A stretch of DNA of 64,000 bases from positions 1-64,000 of the forward strand of contig NZ_JBBHLB010000014.1 of the NCBI RefSeq assembly GCF_037572415.1, read 5' to 3'. Both the position numbers and the translations under genes were made by a program. Below, piece after piece: positions 16,183-25,187 of this stretch. The notes beneath the pieces were generated by a model that ran no database searches, was not told the DNA's origin, and worked only from the letters and a program-made list of their open reading frames with translations. The DNA comes from Flavonifractor porci (GTDB lineage Bacteria; Bacillota; Clostridia; Oscillospirales; Oscillospiraceae). Within the stretch, counting starts at the first letter, position 1. Every line of letters starts with the position of its first letter.

Positions 16183-17061
16183 TCAGCCCTCAGCGGGGAT
16201 ATACTTGTCAATGATGGACTGCACGGTGCCGTCCTGGATCAGCTCACTCAGAGCGGTGTTGACGGCATCCTTCAGAGCGGTGTTGCCCTTGGCAAAGCCG
16301 ATGGCGTAGTCCTCGTTGGCGAACTCGGAGTCCAGGATCTTCAGGCCGGGATTGGCATCCACATAGGCCTGGGCGGGAGCGTTGTCGATCACCACGCAGT
16401 CAACCTGGCCGTTCATCAGAGCCTGGATGGCGGCGGCACCGTCGTCATAGGGGATCACGGCGTCCTCGCCGTAGCCGCCGTTCTCGGGGGTGTCGGAGCA
16501 GTAGATGTAGCCTGTGGTGCCCATCTGGCAGCCGATCAGCTTGCCCTCCAGATCATCGATGGTGGCGATGTCGGAGTTCTCTGGAACAATGACGACCTGA
16601 ATGCCGTTGGCGTAGGTGTCGGAGAAGTCCATGACCTCCAGACGATCGTCGGTGATGGTAACGCCGGCCATAACGATGTCGCTCTTGCCGGTCTGCACAG
16701 CCTGCAGGGAGGCGTCAAAGCCCATGTTGTCCACCACCAGCTCCAGGCCCAGCTTCTGGGCAATGGCGTAGGCGATCTCCACATCGATGCCTTCGTAGCC
16801 GGTGCCCTCGTAGCCCTCGCCGTCGCCCACCATCTCGTAGGGGGGGAACTGGGCGTTGGTGCTCATGATCAGCTTGCCGGCCTCCACGGTGGTGAACTCA
16901 CCGGAGGCGGCGGGAGTCTCGGTGCCCTCAACGGAAGGGGTCTCGCTGTTGCCGGAGGGGGTGTTGGCGGTGCCGGCGGTGCCGCCGCCGCAGGCGGCCA
17001 GCAGAGACAGGGACATAACTGCGGTCAGGCCCATCAGGGCCAGCTTCTTGAAATTCTTCAT
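16183..17061 (-). CDS. Polar amino-acid ABC transporter substrate-binding lipoprotein
   Basis: A 292-residue bacterial extracellular solute-binding protein, family 3. A lipobox (LLAAC) near residue 24 is followed by a Gly/Thr/Ser-rich tether, then the PPYEM, GxDVEIA and MAGVTITDDR motifs of the amino-acid-binding fold. It would capture the substrate outside the membrane for the permease and ATPase that follow. The start at 17061 follows AGGAGAG; an in-frame ATG at 17082 has no site. Confidence 0.92.
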   Translation of the reverse strand: MKNFKKLALMGLTAVMSLSLLAACGGGTAGTANTPSGNSETPSVEGTETPAASGEFTTVEAGKLIMSTNAQFPPYEMVGDGEGYEGTGYEGIDVEIAYAIAQKLGLELVVDNMGFDASLQAVQTGKSDIVMAGVTITDDRLEVMDFSDTYANGIQVVIVPENSDIATIDDLEGKLIGCQMGTTGYIYCSDTPENGGYGEDAVIPYDDGAAAIQALMNGQVDCVVIDNAPAQAYVDANPGLKILDSEFANEDYAIGFAKGNTALKDAVNTALSELIQDGTVQSIIDKYIPAEG

Positions 17062-17128
17062 ACTGTATTCTCTCCTATTCATTGCGCTTCACGCGATTCG
17101 TACTGTGTTCCTTGATTTGGTGTCTCTT

Positions 17129-17156
17129 ATTATACACCGTATGCAAATAAATGCAA
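17129..17156 (-). promoter_or_regulatory. Promoter of the amino-acid ABC operon
   Basis: On the minus strand TTGCAT (17156-17151) and TATAAT (17134-17129) are separated by 16 bp. Confidence 0.6.
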
Positions 17157-17291
17157 TATTTATTCATTCGTCAAACCACACAAAAAACCGGAAGATTTTC
17201 CGTGGGTCTCTCTCCAGGCGGTTTGTGGGGGTGGAAGGTCACATAATGCTGTTATGTGAGAAAACAGGCCTGTTTTCAGCAGCTGAAAGGG

Positions 17292-17321
17292 TTTACTTCC
17301 GGGAAAATAATGTGGTATAAT
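17292..17321 (+). promoter_or_regulatory. Promoter of the DUF1836-degV-prmA genes
   Basis: TTTACT at 17292 and TATAAT at 17316-17321 are 18 bp apart. A TGG just before the -10 makes it an extended -10 site. Confidence 0.6.
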
Positions 17322-17372
17322 GACGGCGATATGTTCAGATGTGGTTTTGAAAACCAGAAAGGAGGCTGCCCT

Positions 17373-17909
17373 TTGGAAGAGATCCGTGCATTGAAGGAGC
17401 GGCTGGAGGGGGAACGGCCGGTAGATTGGGAGGGATTTCCCGATATTGGTCTGTATATGGATCAGCTCATCAACTATATGCCCCGCCAACTGATCCACTA
17501 TGGAGAGGGGGAGGCCCTGACCTCCGCCATGGTGAATAATTATATTAAAGATGGGGCCATGCCCCGGGCGGAGGGCAAGCGGTACTCCCGCACCCACCTG
17601 GCCTACCTCACCGCCCTGTGCGCCCTCAAGCAGGTGCTGTCGGTGAAGGACGCCGGCCTGCTGCTGGCCGCGGCGGCTCAGGGGCGGGAGCCCAGGGAAC
17701 TGTATGAGCAGTTCTGTATGGAGCTGGACCGGGCTCTGGATGTGACTGCCGGGTCCCTGGACCCCACTGCCGGGGAGGAGGACCTGTCCGGCCTGGCTCT
17801 GGCTCTGGCGTTGCGCAGCTACGCGGATAAGCTGGCCTGCCAGCGTATTCTGGAACTGCTGCGGGCCAGACAGCCCCAGTCGGAGAAAGAGAAAAAGAAA
17901 AAAGACTGA
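17373..17909 (+). CDS. DUF1836 domain protein
   Basis: A 178-residue protein of the DUF1836 family, which has a winged-helix/MerR-like N-terminal region (YMPRQLIHYGEGEALTSAMVNNYIK here) and a helical C-terminal half. A DNA-binding role is suspected for the family but not established. The TTG start at 17373 follows a strong AAAGGAGG. The C-terminus is a run of Lys and Glu. It heads a cluster with degV and prmA. Confidence 0.75.
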   Translation: MEEIRALKERLEGERPVDWEGFPDIGLYMDQLINYMPRQLIHYGEGEALTSAMVNNYIKDGAMPRAEGKRYSRTHLAYLTALCALKQVLSVKDAGLLLAAAAQGREPRELYEQFCMELDRALDVTAGSLDPTAGEEDLSGLALALALRSYADKLACQRILELLRARQPQSEKEKKKKD

Positions 17910-17966
17910 TTTTTGCAATCAAACTTGAATGATATACTGGAGGTTATCAAAGCTGTGGGAGAATAT

Positions 17967-18827
17967 GTGATCTTGACCGACTCCTCCGCCGACCTGACTG
18001 CTGAGCTGGTGGCGGAACTGGGGGTAGAGGTGATCCCCCTGTCCTTTACCATGGAGGATAAGACCTACTATAATTTCCCGGACAACCGGGACATCGATCC
18101 GGCGGATTTTTATAAGCGTCTGCGGGGCGGGGCAATGGCTACCACCTCGGCGGTCAATGTGGCTACCTATACGGATACCATCGAGCCCATGCTGAAGGAG
18201 GGCAAGGACGTGCTGGTGCTGGCCTTCTCCTCCGGCCTGTCCGCCACCTGCAACTCCGCCAAAATCGCCGCCGGGGAGCTGATGGAGCAGTATCCCGACC
18301 GGAAGGTGTATGTGGTGGATACCCTGTGCGCCTCTCTGGGCCAGGGCCTGCTGGTGTGGTATGCCGCCAACCTGAAAAAGGAGGGTAAGACCATAGAGGA
18401 AGTGCGGGAGTGGACCGAGGAGCACAAGCTCAACCTGTGCCACTGGTTTACCGTGGATGACCTCATGTTCCTCAAGCGGGGCGGCCGCATCTCCTCCGCC
18501 ACTGCCGTGCTGGGCACCATGCTGTCCATCAAGCCGGTGATGCACGTGGACAATGAGGGCCACCTCATTAAGGTGGGCACCGCCCGGGGCCGCAACGCCT
18601 CTCTGAAGGCTCTGGTGGACCATATGGCTGAGACTGCCCAGGACCCCGGCAAGCAGGTGGTGTTTATCAGCCACGGCGACTGTCTGGCCGACGCTCAGAA
18701 GGTGGCCGACGACGTGAAGAGCCGCTTTGGGGTGGAGACCGTTATCATCAACTATGTGGGTCCCGTCATCGGCGCCCACTCCGGCCCCGGCACCGTGGCC
18801 CTCTTCTTTATGGGGAGTGAGCGCTGA
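17967..18827 (+). CDS. DegV family fatty-acid-binding protein
   Basis: A DegV/FakB-fold protein. It begins ILTDSSADL, has the TTSAVN and FSSGLSATCNSA motifs and ends with IGAHSGPGTVALFF. Family members bind a fatty acid and present it to the kinase FakA; no fakA is in this window. The GTG at 17967 is preferred because GGGAG lies 5 bases upstream and the family motif starts immediately; a TTG at 17913 is possible. The stop codon overlaps the prmA start by one base. Confidence 0.85.
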   Translation: MILTDSSADLTAELVAELGVEVIPLSFTMEDKTYYNFPDNRDIDPADFYKRLRGGAMATTSAVNVATYTDTIEPMLKEGKDVLVLAFSSGLSATCNSAKIAAGELMEQYPDRKVYVVDTLCASLGQGLLVWYAANLKKEGKTIEEVREWTEEHKLNLCHWFTVDDLMFLKRGGRISSATAVLGTMLSIKPVMHVDNEGHLIKVGTARGRNASLKALVDHMAETAQDPGKQVVFISHGDCLADAQKVADDVKSRFGVETVIINYVGPVIGAHSGPGTVALFFMGSER

Positions 18828-19771
18828 TGGAAGATATCAAGTGGCTGGAAGTGGTGCTGGACACCACCGAGGAGGAGCTGGACGGCCTGTGCGCCCGGCT
18901 CACCGCCAACGGCGTTACCGGCTTCGCCATTGAGGATGAGGAGGACTTCAAGACCTTCCTGGAGCAGAACCGTCAGTACTGGGACTATGTGGACGAGGAC
19001 CTGATGGAGAAGATGAAGGGGGTGTGCCGGGTCAAGTTCTACGTCTCCGACGACGACCACGGCAAGACCCAGCTCAAGCAGTGGTTGGAGGGCATCGACC
19101 AGCCCTACACCGCCTCCTCCCTGGGGGATAACGACTGGGCCCACTCCTGGCAGAAGTATTACAAGCCCATGACCGTGGGGGAGAAGCTGTGGATCGTTCC
19201 CGAGTGGGAGCGGGACCAGACCCCGCCGGAGGGGCGCACCCCGGTGTACCTCAATCCCGGGCTCACCTTTGGAACCGGCAACCACGCATCCACCCAGCTG
19301 TGTCTGATGGGGCTGGAGGAGTATACCGTGCCCGGCCAGCCGGTGCTGGACCTGGGCTGTGGCAGCGGCATCCTGTCCATTGCCGCCATGGCGCTGGGAG
19401 CCAGCTCCGCCGTGGCGGTGGACATCGACCCCAAGGCGGTGGACGTGGCCTATGAGAATGCCGGCCTTAACGGCATCGGCAAGGACCGGTACACCGTCCG
19501 GGCGGGGAACGTGCTCACCGACCAGGCTCTGGTAAAGGAGCTGGGTGAGCAGCGCTATCCCCTGGTGCTGGCCAACATCGTGGCCGACGTCATCATGCCC
19601 CTGTCCGCCAAGGCGGGGGAGTGGATGACCGAGGACGGGGTGTTCCTGTGTTCCGGCATCATCGACACCCGCTCCGGCGAGGTGGAGGCCGCCCTGGAGC
19701 GCAACGGCCTGCACATCATCCGCCGCCGGGAGCAGAACGGTTGGGTGTCCCTGGCCGCAAAGCGGGCATAA
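18827..19771 (+). CDS. prmA: Ribosomal protein L11 methyltransferase
   Basis: A 314-residue SAM-dependent methyltransferase that trimethylates ribosomal protein L11. A substrate-binding N-terminal domain precedes the Rossmann methyltransferase domain, with PGLTFGTGNHAST, the SAM motif LDLGCGSGILSIAA and the catalytic-region LANIVADVI. It begins one base inside the degV stop codon and ends at a strong bidirectional terminator. Confidence 0.95.
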   Translation: MEDIKWLEVVLDTTEEELDGLCARLTANGVTGFAIEDEEDFKTFLEQNRQYWDYVDEDLMEKMKGVCRVKFYVSDDDHGKTQLKQWLEGIDQPYTASSLGDNDWAHSWQKYYKPMTVGEKLWIVPEWERDQTPPEGRTPVYLNPGLTFGTGNHASTQLCLMGLEEYTVPGQPVLDLGCGSGILSIAAMALGASSAVAVDIDPKAVDVAYENAGLNGIGKDRYTVRAGNVLTDQALVKELGEQRYPLVLANIVADVIMPLSAKAGEWMTEDGVFLCSGIIDTRSGEVEAALERNGLHIIRRREQNGWVSLAAKRA

Positions 19772-19779
19772 TATGGATC

Positions 19780-19812
19780 AAAAGGACGCACCGCGCCGCG
19801 GTGCGTCCTTTT
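19780..19812. terminator. Bidirectional terminator after prmA
   Basis: AAAAGGACGCACCGC is complementary to GCGGTGCGTCCTTTT with a 3-base loop, giving a U-run on both strands. It also ends the small convergent gene. Confidence 0.85.
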
Positions 19813-19823
19813 TGTGTGGAGGA

Positions 19824-20003
19824 CTAGGAATGCTCTTCTTCCTTCAGATTTTCCAGAGCCACCCGGGTGGCCTCAATGACGAACTGGGAGAAGTTGCAGT
19901 CTGTTCCCTGAATGGCTTTCTCAACCTCCTCCAGAATCTGATTGGGAAAGCGGATGGTTTTGGAAGTGGTGCCGGGAACGGCGGGCAGTTTAAATTTAGC
20001 CAT
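19824..20003 (-). CDS. Small ribbon-helix-helix-like protein
   Basis: A 59-residue protein whose core, KTIRFPNQILEEVEKAIQG followed by NFSQFVIEATRVALE, fits an Arc/MetJ-type ribbon-helix-helix fold, a small DNA-binding dimer. The N-terminus is basic and proline-containing. The start at 20003 follows GGTGAT; reading further upstream runs into a repeat and has no site. Its target is unknown and no toxin partner is adjacent. Confidence 0.65.
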   Translation of the reverse strand: MAKFKLPAVPGTTSKTIRFPNQILEEVEKAIQGTDCNFSQFVIEATRVALENLKEEEHS

Positions 20004-20082
20004 AGTATCACCATGTCTTACATTTTGTCGGCTGTTATATATTCTAATGCTACCAGAATGCGGACCAAGATGCAAATGTACT

Positions 20083-20119
20083 GTAGGGGCGGCCTTTATG
20101 GCCGCCCGCCGTTTTTTTG
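20083..20119 (+). repeat. GTAGGGGC-type palindromic repeat with terminator-like tail
   Basis: GTAGGGGCGGCC pairs with GGCCGCCC and is followed by seven T residues. It begins with the same GTAGGGGC as the intergenic repeats at 29504 and 54394. The surrounding 290 bp (20004-20297) hold no gene. Confidence 0.5.
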
Positions 20120-20149
20120 TCGGCATGAGGGCCGCTCAGAGTGAAAGGA

Positions 20150-20178
20150 TTGCATTTTTTCCCCGGATATGATACACT
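20150..20178 (+). promoter_or_regulatory. Promoter of the DEAD-box helicase gene
   Basis: TTGCAT at 20150-20155 and TACACT at 20173-20178 are 17 bp apart. This leaves an untranslated leader of about 115 bases. Confidence 0.5.
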
Positions 20179-20297
20179 TTTTCGGTACGATTTGAGGTCG
20201 CGCCCCGGGGAAAGAGGGCGTTGGGTACGAAAGGGAGTTTCGATGCCTGTGGGGACCTTGAATCAGGCAGACTGAAACGGAAAGGAAGTTTGTACCC

Positions 20298-21479
20298 ATG
20301 GAAATCAACGGCGAGCAGGTCAACGAGATCGTCAACTACGCCGACCTGGGCCTGTCCCCTGAGGTCATGCGCGCCATCGACAAGAAGGGCTACGTCCAGG
20401 CCACGCCGGTCCAGGCGGGCGCCATCCCCTACTTTATGGAGTGGAAAGACGTGATCGCCAAGGCCCCTACCGGCACCGGCAAGACCTTTGCCTTCGGCAT
20501 CCCTATGGTGGAGCACATCGATCCGGACAACCAGGACGTGCAGGCTCTGGTGCTGGCCCCCACCCGGGAGCTGGCGGTGCAGATCCAGGAGGAACTGCGG
20601 GACCTGTGCGAATTTAAGGAAGGGGTACGCACCGTCTGCCTCTACGGCGGAGCGCCCATCGACAAGCAGATCACCACCCTGAAAAAGAAACCCCAGATCG
20701 TGGTGGCCACCCCCGGACGGCTCATGGACCACATGAAGCGGCGTACCGTCCGCCTGGACAAGGTGGAGACGGTGGTGCTGGACGAGGCCGACCGGATGCT
20801 GGATATGGGTTTTGTCCGGGATGTGACCCGTATCCTGGACCAGCTGAAGCACCGGAAGAACCTGGGTATGTTCTCCGCTACCATCAGCCGGGAGGTGATG
20901 GATATCTCCTGGGTATACCAGCGGGACCCCATTGAGATCACTGTGCGTCCGGTGGAGGAGTCCAAGCCCGACATCACCCAGTACCGCATCGATCTGGACG
21001 GCCGGGAGCAGAAGCTGGACACCATCGCGGCCCTCATTACCCACGGGGAGTACGAGCGGGCCATCGCCTTCTGCAACACCAAGAACATGACCGACCGGCT
21101 GGCTGGGCTGCTCCAGATGCGGGGGATCTCCTGCCAGGCCATCCACGGCGACATCCAGCAGCGGGTGCGGGAGAAGACCCTGGATAAGTTCAAAAAGGGC
21201 GGGATCAAGGTGCTGGTCGCCACCGACGTGGCCGCCCGCGGCCTGGACATCGACGATGTGGACGCGGTGTTCAACTACGACGTGCCCGACGAGATGGAGA
21301 ACTACACCCACCGCATCGGCCGTACCGGCCGTGCCAAGCGCCACGGCGTGGCCTATACCTTTGTATCCACCGTCACCGAGAGCGTCCGCATGGACGACAT
21401 CATCCGCAACACCAAGGCGGAAGTCCAGCGGCTCAAGTACGATCAGGACGGCTGCCTTATGCTGGTGGAAGAACCATAA
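20298..21479 (+). CDS. DEAD-box ATP-dependent RNA helicase
   Basis: A compact 393-residue helicase core without a C-terminal RNA-binding extension. Motif I APTGTGKT is at 56-63, with PTRELA, the DEAD box VLDEADRMLDMGF, SAT in MFSATIS, ATDVAARGLDID and the arginine-finger motif HRIGRTGRA. It unwinds RNA duplexes in ribosome assembly or mRNA turnover. Without a diagnostic C-terminal domain it cannot be placed as CshA, CshB or RhlE. It has its own promoter and terminator. Confidence 0.93.
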   Translation: MEINGEQVNEIVNYADLGLSPEVMRAIDKKGYVQATPVQAGAIPYFMEWKDVIAKAPTGTGKTFAFGIPMVEHIDPDNQDVQALVLAPTRELAVQIQEELRDLCEFKEGVRTVCLYGGAPIDKQITTLKKKPQIVVATPGRLMDHMKRRTVRLDKVETVVLDEADRMLDMGFVRDVTRILDQLKHRKNLGMFSATISREVMDISWVYQRDPIEITVRPVEESKPDITQYRIDLDGREQKLDTIAALITHGEYERAIAFCNTKNMTDRLAGLLQMRGISCQAIHGDIQQRVREKTLDKFKKGGIKVLVATDVAARGLDIDDVDAVFNYDVPDEMENYTHRIGRTGRAKRHGVAYTFVSTVTESVRMDDIIRNTKAEVQRLKYDQDGCLMLVEEP

Positions 21480-21486
21480 ATGCCGG

Positions 21487-21513
21487 AATGGGCGGCCTTT
21501 GGCCGCCCATTTT
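21487..21513 (+). terminator. Terminator of the helicase gene
   Basis: AATGGGCGGCC pairs with GGCCGCCCATT around TTT, and T residues follow. Confidence 0.75.
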
Positions 21514-21544
21514 CCTGTTTCCAGGCCGATTCGCCGGATTTCCC

Positions 21545-21572
21545 TTGCCAATTTCAGAAGGCCATGTTATCA
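21545..21572 (+). promoter_or_regulatory. Possible promoter of the GNAT gene
   Basis: TTGCCA and TTATCA are separated by 16 bp, about 85 bp before the ATG at 21656. Confidence 0.35.
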
Positions 21573-21655
21573 TGTCGGCACACTGGGATATTGGATGCAA
21601 GGGCCAAAACCCTTTCCGGCCCGGAGACAGAGACAAGACAGAGAGGAGTGTTCCT

Positions 21656-22534
21656 ATGACAGAGATCCGGCCCTCCCGGCCCCATGAGGCCCAGGCCCAG
21701 AGGGATCTGTGGCAGGCCGCTTTTGGGGAGGACCCCCGCTATATCAGCTGGTTCTACGAATGCTGCTGGCGGCCGGAGGATACGCTCCTGCTGCTGGAGA
21801 ACGGCAGGGTGGTTTCCATGCTGGCTCTGCTGCCTCAGACCATCCACCTGCCCGGCGGCGGCACCGCCTCCGCCTGGTATGTCTACGCCCTGGCTACCCA
21901 TCCCGACGTGCGCAGCAAGGGATACGGCAGGCAGCTGCTGTTCTATGTGGACGACTTTTTGAAGGCCCGGGGGGCCGATTGCGTGACCGTGGTGCCCGCC
22001 GAGGCCAGCCTCTTTAAATTTTTCGGCATGGTGGGCTATCTGCCCGGCTTTTTTACCCGCAAGGTGGAGCTGCTGCGGAACATGACCGCCTCTCCGGCTC
22101 CGGAGGACAGGGTGGAGCCCATTGGACCGGCGGAGTACAACGCCATCCGGGAGAGACTTCTGGACGGTCTGCCTTTTGTCTCTTACAGCCAGGAGCTGCT
22201 CCGCTACCAGGAGGGAATGGGGCAGATCACCGGCGGCGGTCTGTACCGCGTCACTGTGGGCGATGTTCAGGGCTGTGCCGCCGCTGAGTACCATGATTCG
22301 GAGAGCGTCCTCTTTAAGGAACTGCTGCTGCCGCCGGAACAGATGTCCCGGGGCCTGGCCGTCCTGGTGGGGCAACTGCCCGGCCAGCGGTACTATGTCC
22401 GTACCCCGGCCCAGTGGGACGGGATGCAGGGCAGTTACCTCCAGCCCTTCGGCATGATCAAATGGTATGACCGGGAGAAGGGAGCCCTTTGGGGCGAGGA
22501 GACCAGGGGCTATATGGGCCTGGGCTTTGATTAA
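21656..22534 (+). CDS. GNAT-family acetyltransferase
   Basis: A 292-residue protein with one clear GNAT domain in residues 1-145. The acetyl-CoA loop reads THPDVRSKGYGRQLL, with the following VPAEASLFKFFGMVGY. The C-terminal half looks like a second, degenerate domain, as in Eis-type acetyltransferases. The acceptor is unknown. The start follows GAGAGGAGTG; the long upstream in-frame extension contains the helicase terminator and is not coding. Confidence 0.8.
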   Translation: MTEIRPSRPHEAQAQRDLWQAAFGEDPRYISWFYECCWRPEDTLLLLENGRVVSMLALLPQTIHLPGGGTASAWYVYALATHPDVRSKGYGRQLLFYVDDFLKARGADCVTVVPAEASLFKFFGMVGYLPGFFTRKVELLRNMTASPAPEDRVEPIGPAEYNAIRERLLDGLPFVSYSQELLRYQEGMGQITGGGLYRVTVGDVQGCAAAEYHDSESVLFKELLLPPEQMSRGLAVLVGQLPGQRYYVRTPAQWDGMQGSYLQPFGMIKWYDREKGALWGEETRGYMGLGFD

Positions 22535-22547
22535 ACGGCGGAGTATG

Positions 22548-22594
22548 AGAAACGCGGACAGACGGGGAATGCTCCCTGTCTGTCCGCGTTTCTC
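22548..22594 (+). terminator. Long-stem terminator after the GNAT gene
   Basis: GAGAAACGCGGACAGACGGGGA is almost perfectly complementary to 22573-22594. The stem of about 22 bp has a 3- to 4-base loop and a pyrimidine-rich tail. Confidence 0.65.
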
Positions 22595-22770
22595 TATTCT
22601 GGCATGGATTTTGCAACCGGACGGCAGGGGAAGATTCAAAGGCGACCCTTTGCAGGAATTCCGTTAAAATGAATATGTGGGGCGAAATAATGAATACTTA
22701 TAAGGAAAGTTCATTACACTAGCGAGAAAAAGTGACAAAAACCAGGCCATACAAGGAAAAAAAGTATCCC

Positions 22771-22839
22771 ATGTCGAAGAAAGAAATGGACAATTATGCA
22801 GAGAAGTGTCTCTGCAACGCGGACAGCTGCAAGATTTGA
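22771..22839 (+). CDS. Possible 22-residue cysteine-containing peptide upstream of the opp operon
   Basis: An ATG opens a 22-codon frame reading MSKKEMDNYAEK followed by CLCNADSCKI and a stop. It lies in the 430-bp gap between the GNAT gene terminator and oppB, in AT-rich sequence unlike its neighbours. AAGGAAA lies about 11 bases upstream, a weak site. Three cysteines in the last ten residues are unusual for chance. It may be a short exported or signal peptide or simply noise; no homology can be claimed. Confidence 0.25.
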   Translation: MSKKEMDNYAEKCLCNADSCKI

Positions 22840-22872
22840 CGGCGATTCCATCAAATTCAGGCGGCAGAACTC

Positions 22873-22901
22873 TTGACGGAAAGGGCTAATTACGATAAAA
22901 T
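22873..22901 (+). promoter_or_regulatory. Promoter of the oligopeptide ABC operon
   Basis: TTGACG at 22873-22878 and TAAAAT at 22896-22901 are separated by 17 bp, 64 bp before the oppB start. Confidence 0.65.
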
Positions 22902-22965
22902 AAACAGACGTTTATTGTGGGGCATTCACGGAAAACGAACAGAGACTGGTATAGGAAGTGAAGAA

Positions 22966-23907
22966 ATGGCAAAATACATTTTGAAAAGAGTGCTGATGGC
23001 AGTGATCACGCTGTTCATCGTCATCTGTGTCACTTTTTTCCTCATGAACGCCGTTCCGGGCAATCCCTGGCTGTCTGAGAAAACCCCATCTCAGGCCACC
23101 ATCGACGCCCTGAATGAGAAGTACGGCCTGGACAAACCGGTCATCGTCCAGCTGGGCCTCTATCTGGAGGATATCGCCCACGGCGATTTCCGCAACTCCA
23201 TCAAGATGCAGAAGGACCGGCCTGTGCTTGATATCATCACCACCATGTTTCCCCTGTCGGCCAAGATCGGCATCATCGCCATCAGCTGGGCCATCTTGGT
23301 GGGCGTCCCATTGGGCTGTCTGGCCGCCTATAAACGAGGTACCTGGGTGGACAGCTTGTTACGAGTGGTGTGTACCATAGGTATTTCCATGCCGGGCTTC
23401 GTGGTAGCCACCATACTGCTGCATGTGTTCACCGGCGGTATCGAGGGATTCAAGATATTCCCCACCGGCTTTGACGGCAGCTGGCAGAGCTATGTGCTGC
23501 CCTGCGCCGCCCTGGGCTTCTATCCCATGTGTTACCTGTCCCGGCAGACCCGTACCGCCATGCTGGACTCCATCAATCAGGAGTACATCAAGACGGCCCG
23601 GGCCAAAGGTCTGAAGAACAAGAAGATCATCTTCAAGCACGCCCTGCGCAACGCCCTGATCCCCGTGATCACTTACCTGGGCCCCCAGATCGCCTTTACT
23701 CTGTGCGGCGGCTTCGTGGTGGAGAAGGTATTCTCCATCCCCGGCCTGGGCCGCTACTTTGTAATGTCTATCCAGGCCCGTGACTACCCCATCATTATGG
23801 GCACCACCATCTTCCTGGCGGCCTTCGTGATCGTGATGAACCTGCTGGCCGACCTGCTGTACAAGCTGGTGGATCCTCGAATCAATCTGAGCAAGGGAGG
23901 GAACTGA
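22966..23907 (+). CDS. oppB: Oligopeptide ABC transporter permease OppB
   Basis: A 313-residue DppB/OppB-type permease with six membrane segments. It has the conserved N-terminal segment with NAVPGNPW, LNEKYGLDKP in the loop, and the EAA motif YIKTARAKGLKNKKIIFKHA. It forms the transmembrane pathway with OppC. The ATG at 22966 follows AGGAAG; an upstream frame extension covers the promoter. It is the first gene of the oppBCDF operon. Confidence 0.93.
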   Translation: MAKYILKRVLMAVITLFIVICVTFFLMNAVPGNPWLSEKTPSQATIDALNEKYGLDKPVIVQLGLYLEDIAHGDFRNSIKMQKDRPVLDIITTMFPLSAKIGIIAISWAILVGVPLGCLAAYKRGTWVDSLLRVVCTIGISMPGFVVATILLHVFTGGIEGFKIFPTGFDGSWQSYVLPCAALGFYPMCYLSRQTRTAMLDSINQEYIKTARAKGLKNKKIIFKHALRNALIPVITYLGPQIAFTLCGGFVVEKVFSIPGLGRYFVMSIQARDYPIIMGTTIFLAAFVIVMNLLADLLYKLVDPRINLSKGGN

Positions 23908-23908
23908 G

Positions 23909-25171
23909 TTGGCTGATCGTAAACATAAGAAAGTCCTTGGCTCCCTGCAGCCCGACGTTGAGGATATCCTGGACTGGAACAAGCTGCCCGACAATGCCTT
24001 TGAGCCGGCCAGCGCGCAGGAAAAGGAGAGCTTTATTCAGGACCGCAAGAGCGTGTCCTACTGGAAGGATGCCTGGCGCCGTCTGCGCCGCAACAAGGTG
24101 GCCATGGTGGCCATGGTCATCGTGATCCTCATTGCCCTGTTTGCCTTTGTGGGTCCCATGATCGTGCCCTACGGCTACGACGAGCAGATCCGCGGCGCCA
24201 ATAACCTGCACCCCTGGCACTATTCCCTGGAGGACCGGATGGCCCAGGACCCGGATGCCGCTGTTGAGGCGGCCAGAGCCGAGGCTGAAGCCGAAGGCCG
24301 GGAGTTTACCCGCCGGGACGAAGCCATGCTCCGGGCCCAGATCAAGTCCGGCGGCGCCCAGGAAATGAAGCCCCACCTCTTCGGCTATACCGATGAGGAG
24401 CTTCAGCGCAAGGCCAATGGAGAGTTTGTGTTCCCCCATGTGTTCGGCTGCGATATGCACGGCCGTGACATCATGGTCCGTACCATGATCGGCGCCCGCG
24501 TGTCCATGATCGTGGGTATCTGCTGCGCCCTTATCGTGCTGGTCATCGGCGCCATCTACGGCTCCATCTCCGGCTACTGCGGCGGCAAGGTGGACGCGGT
24601 CATGCAGCGTATCGTGGAGATCATCTACTCCGTTCCCGAGGTGCTCATCATCCTGCTGCTGGGCGCAACGCTCAAGCCCATTCTGGAGGACTTCCAGAAC
24701 TCGGGCGACGGGCCGCTGCAGAAGCTGGTCACCATCCTGGGTCCCAACCTGATCGCCATCTTCATCGCCTTCGGTCTGCTGTACTGGGTGACCATGAGCC
24801 GCATCATCCGCGGCCAGATCCTCCAGCTCAAGCAGCAGGAGTACGTCACCGCCGCCCGTGCCCTGGGCGCCAAGGGCGGGCGCATCATCAAGCGCCATCT
24901 GCTGCCCAACTGCGTGGGCCAGATCGTGACCACCACCTTCCTGCAGATCCCCTCCGCCATCTTTACCGAGTCCTTCCTGTCCTTCCTGGGCATGGGCGTT
25001 TCCGCACCCATGACCAGCCTGGGCTCCATGTGCTCCGACGGCCTGAGCGGCCTGCAGACCTATCCCTACCGTTTGTTTATCCCCGCCGCCATCCTGAGCG
25101 TGCTGATCCTGTGCCTGAACCTGTTCGGCGACGGCCTGCGCGACGCTCTGGATCCCCGGCTGAAGAAGTAA
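23909..25171 (+). CDS. oppC: Oligopeptide ABC transporter permease OppC
   Basis: A 420-residue OppC/DppC-type permease. The N-terminal cytoplasmic stretch, a first membrane segment at about residues 70-90, an unusually long extracytoplasmic loop (to about 185) and five further segments are visible. The EAA motif reads YVTAARALGAKGGRIIKRHLLPN. The start is TTG, one base after the oppB stop, with GGGAGG 7 bases upstream. It pairs with OppB. Confidence 0.92.
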   Translation: MADRKHKKVLGSLQPDVEDILDWNKLPDNAFEPASAQEKESFIQDRKSVSYWKDAWRRLRRNKVAMVAMVIVILIALFAFVGPMIVPYGYDEQIRGANNLHPWHYSLEDRMAQDPDAAVEAARAEAEAEGREFTRRDEAMLRAQIKSGGAQEMKPHLFGYTDEELQRKANGEFVFPHVFGCDMHGRDIMVRTMIGARVSMIVGICCALIVLVIGAIYGSISGYCGGKVDAVMQRIVEIIYSVPEVLIILLLGATLKPILEDFQNSGDGPLQKLVTILGPNLIAIFIAFGLLYWVTMSRIIRGQILQLKQQEYVTAARALGAKGGRIIKRHLLPNCVGQIVTTTFLQIPSAIFTESFLSFLGMGVSAPMTSLGSMCSDGLSGLQTYPYRLFIPAAILSVLILCLNLFGDGLRDALDPRLKK

Positions 25172-25187
25172 GAAAGGAGGAGACACC

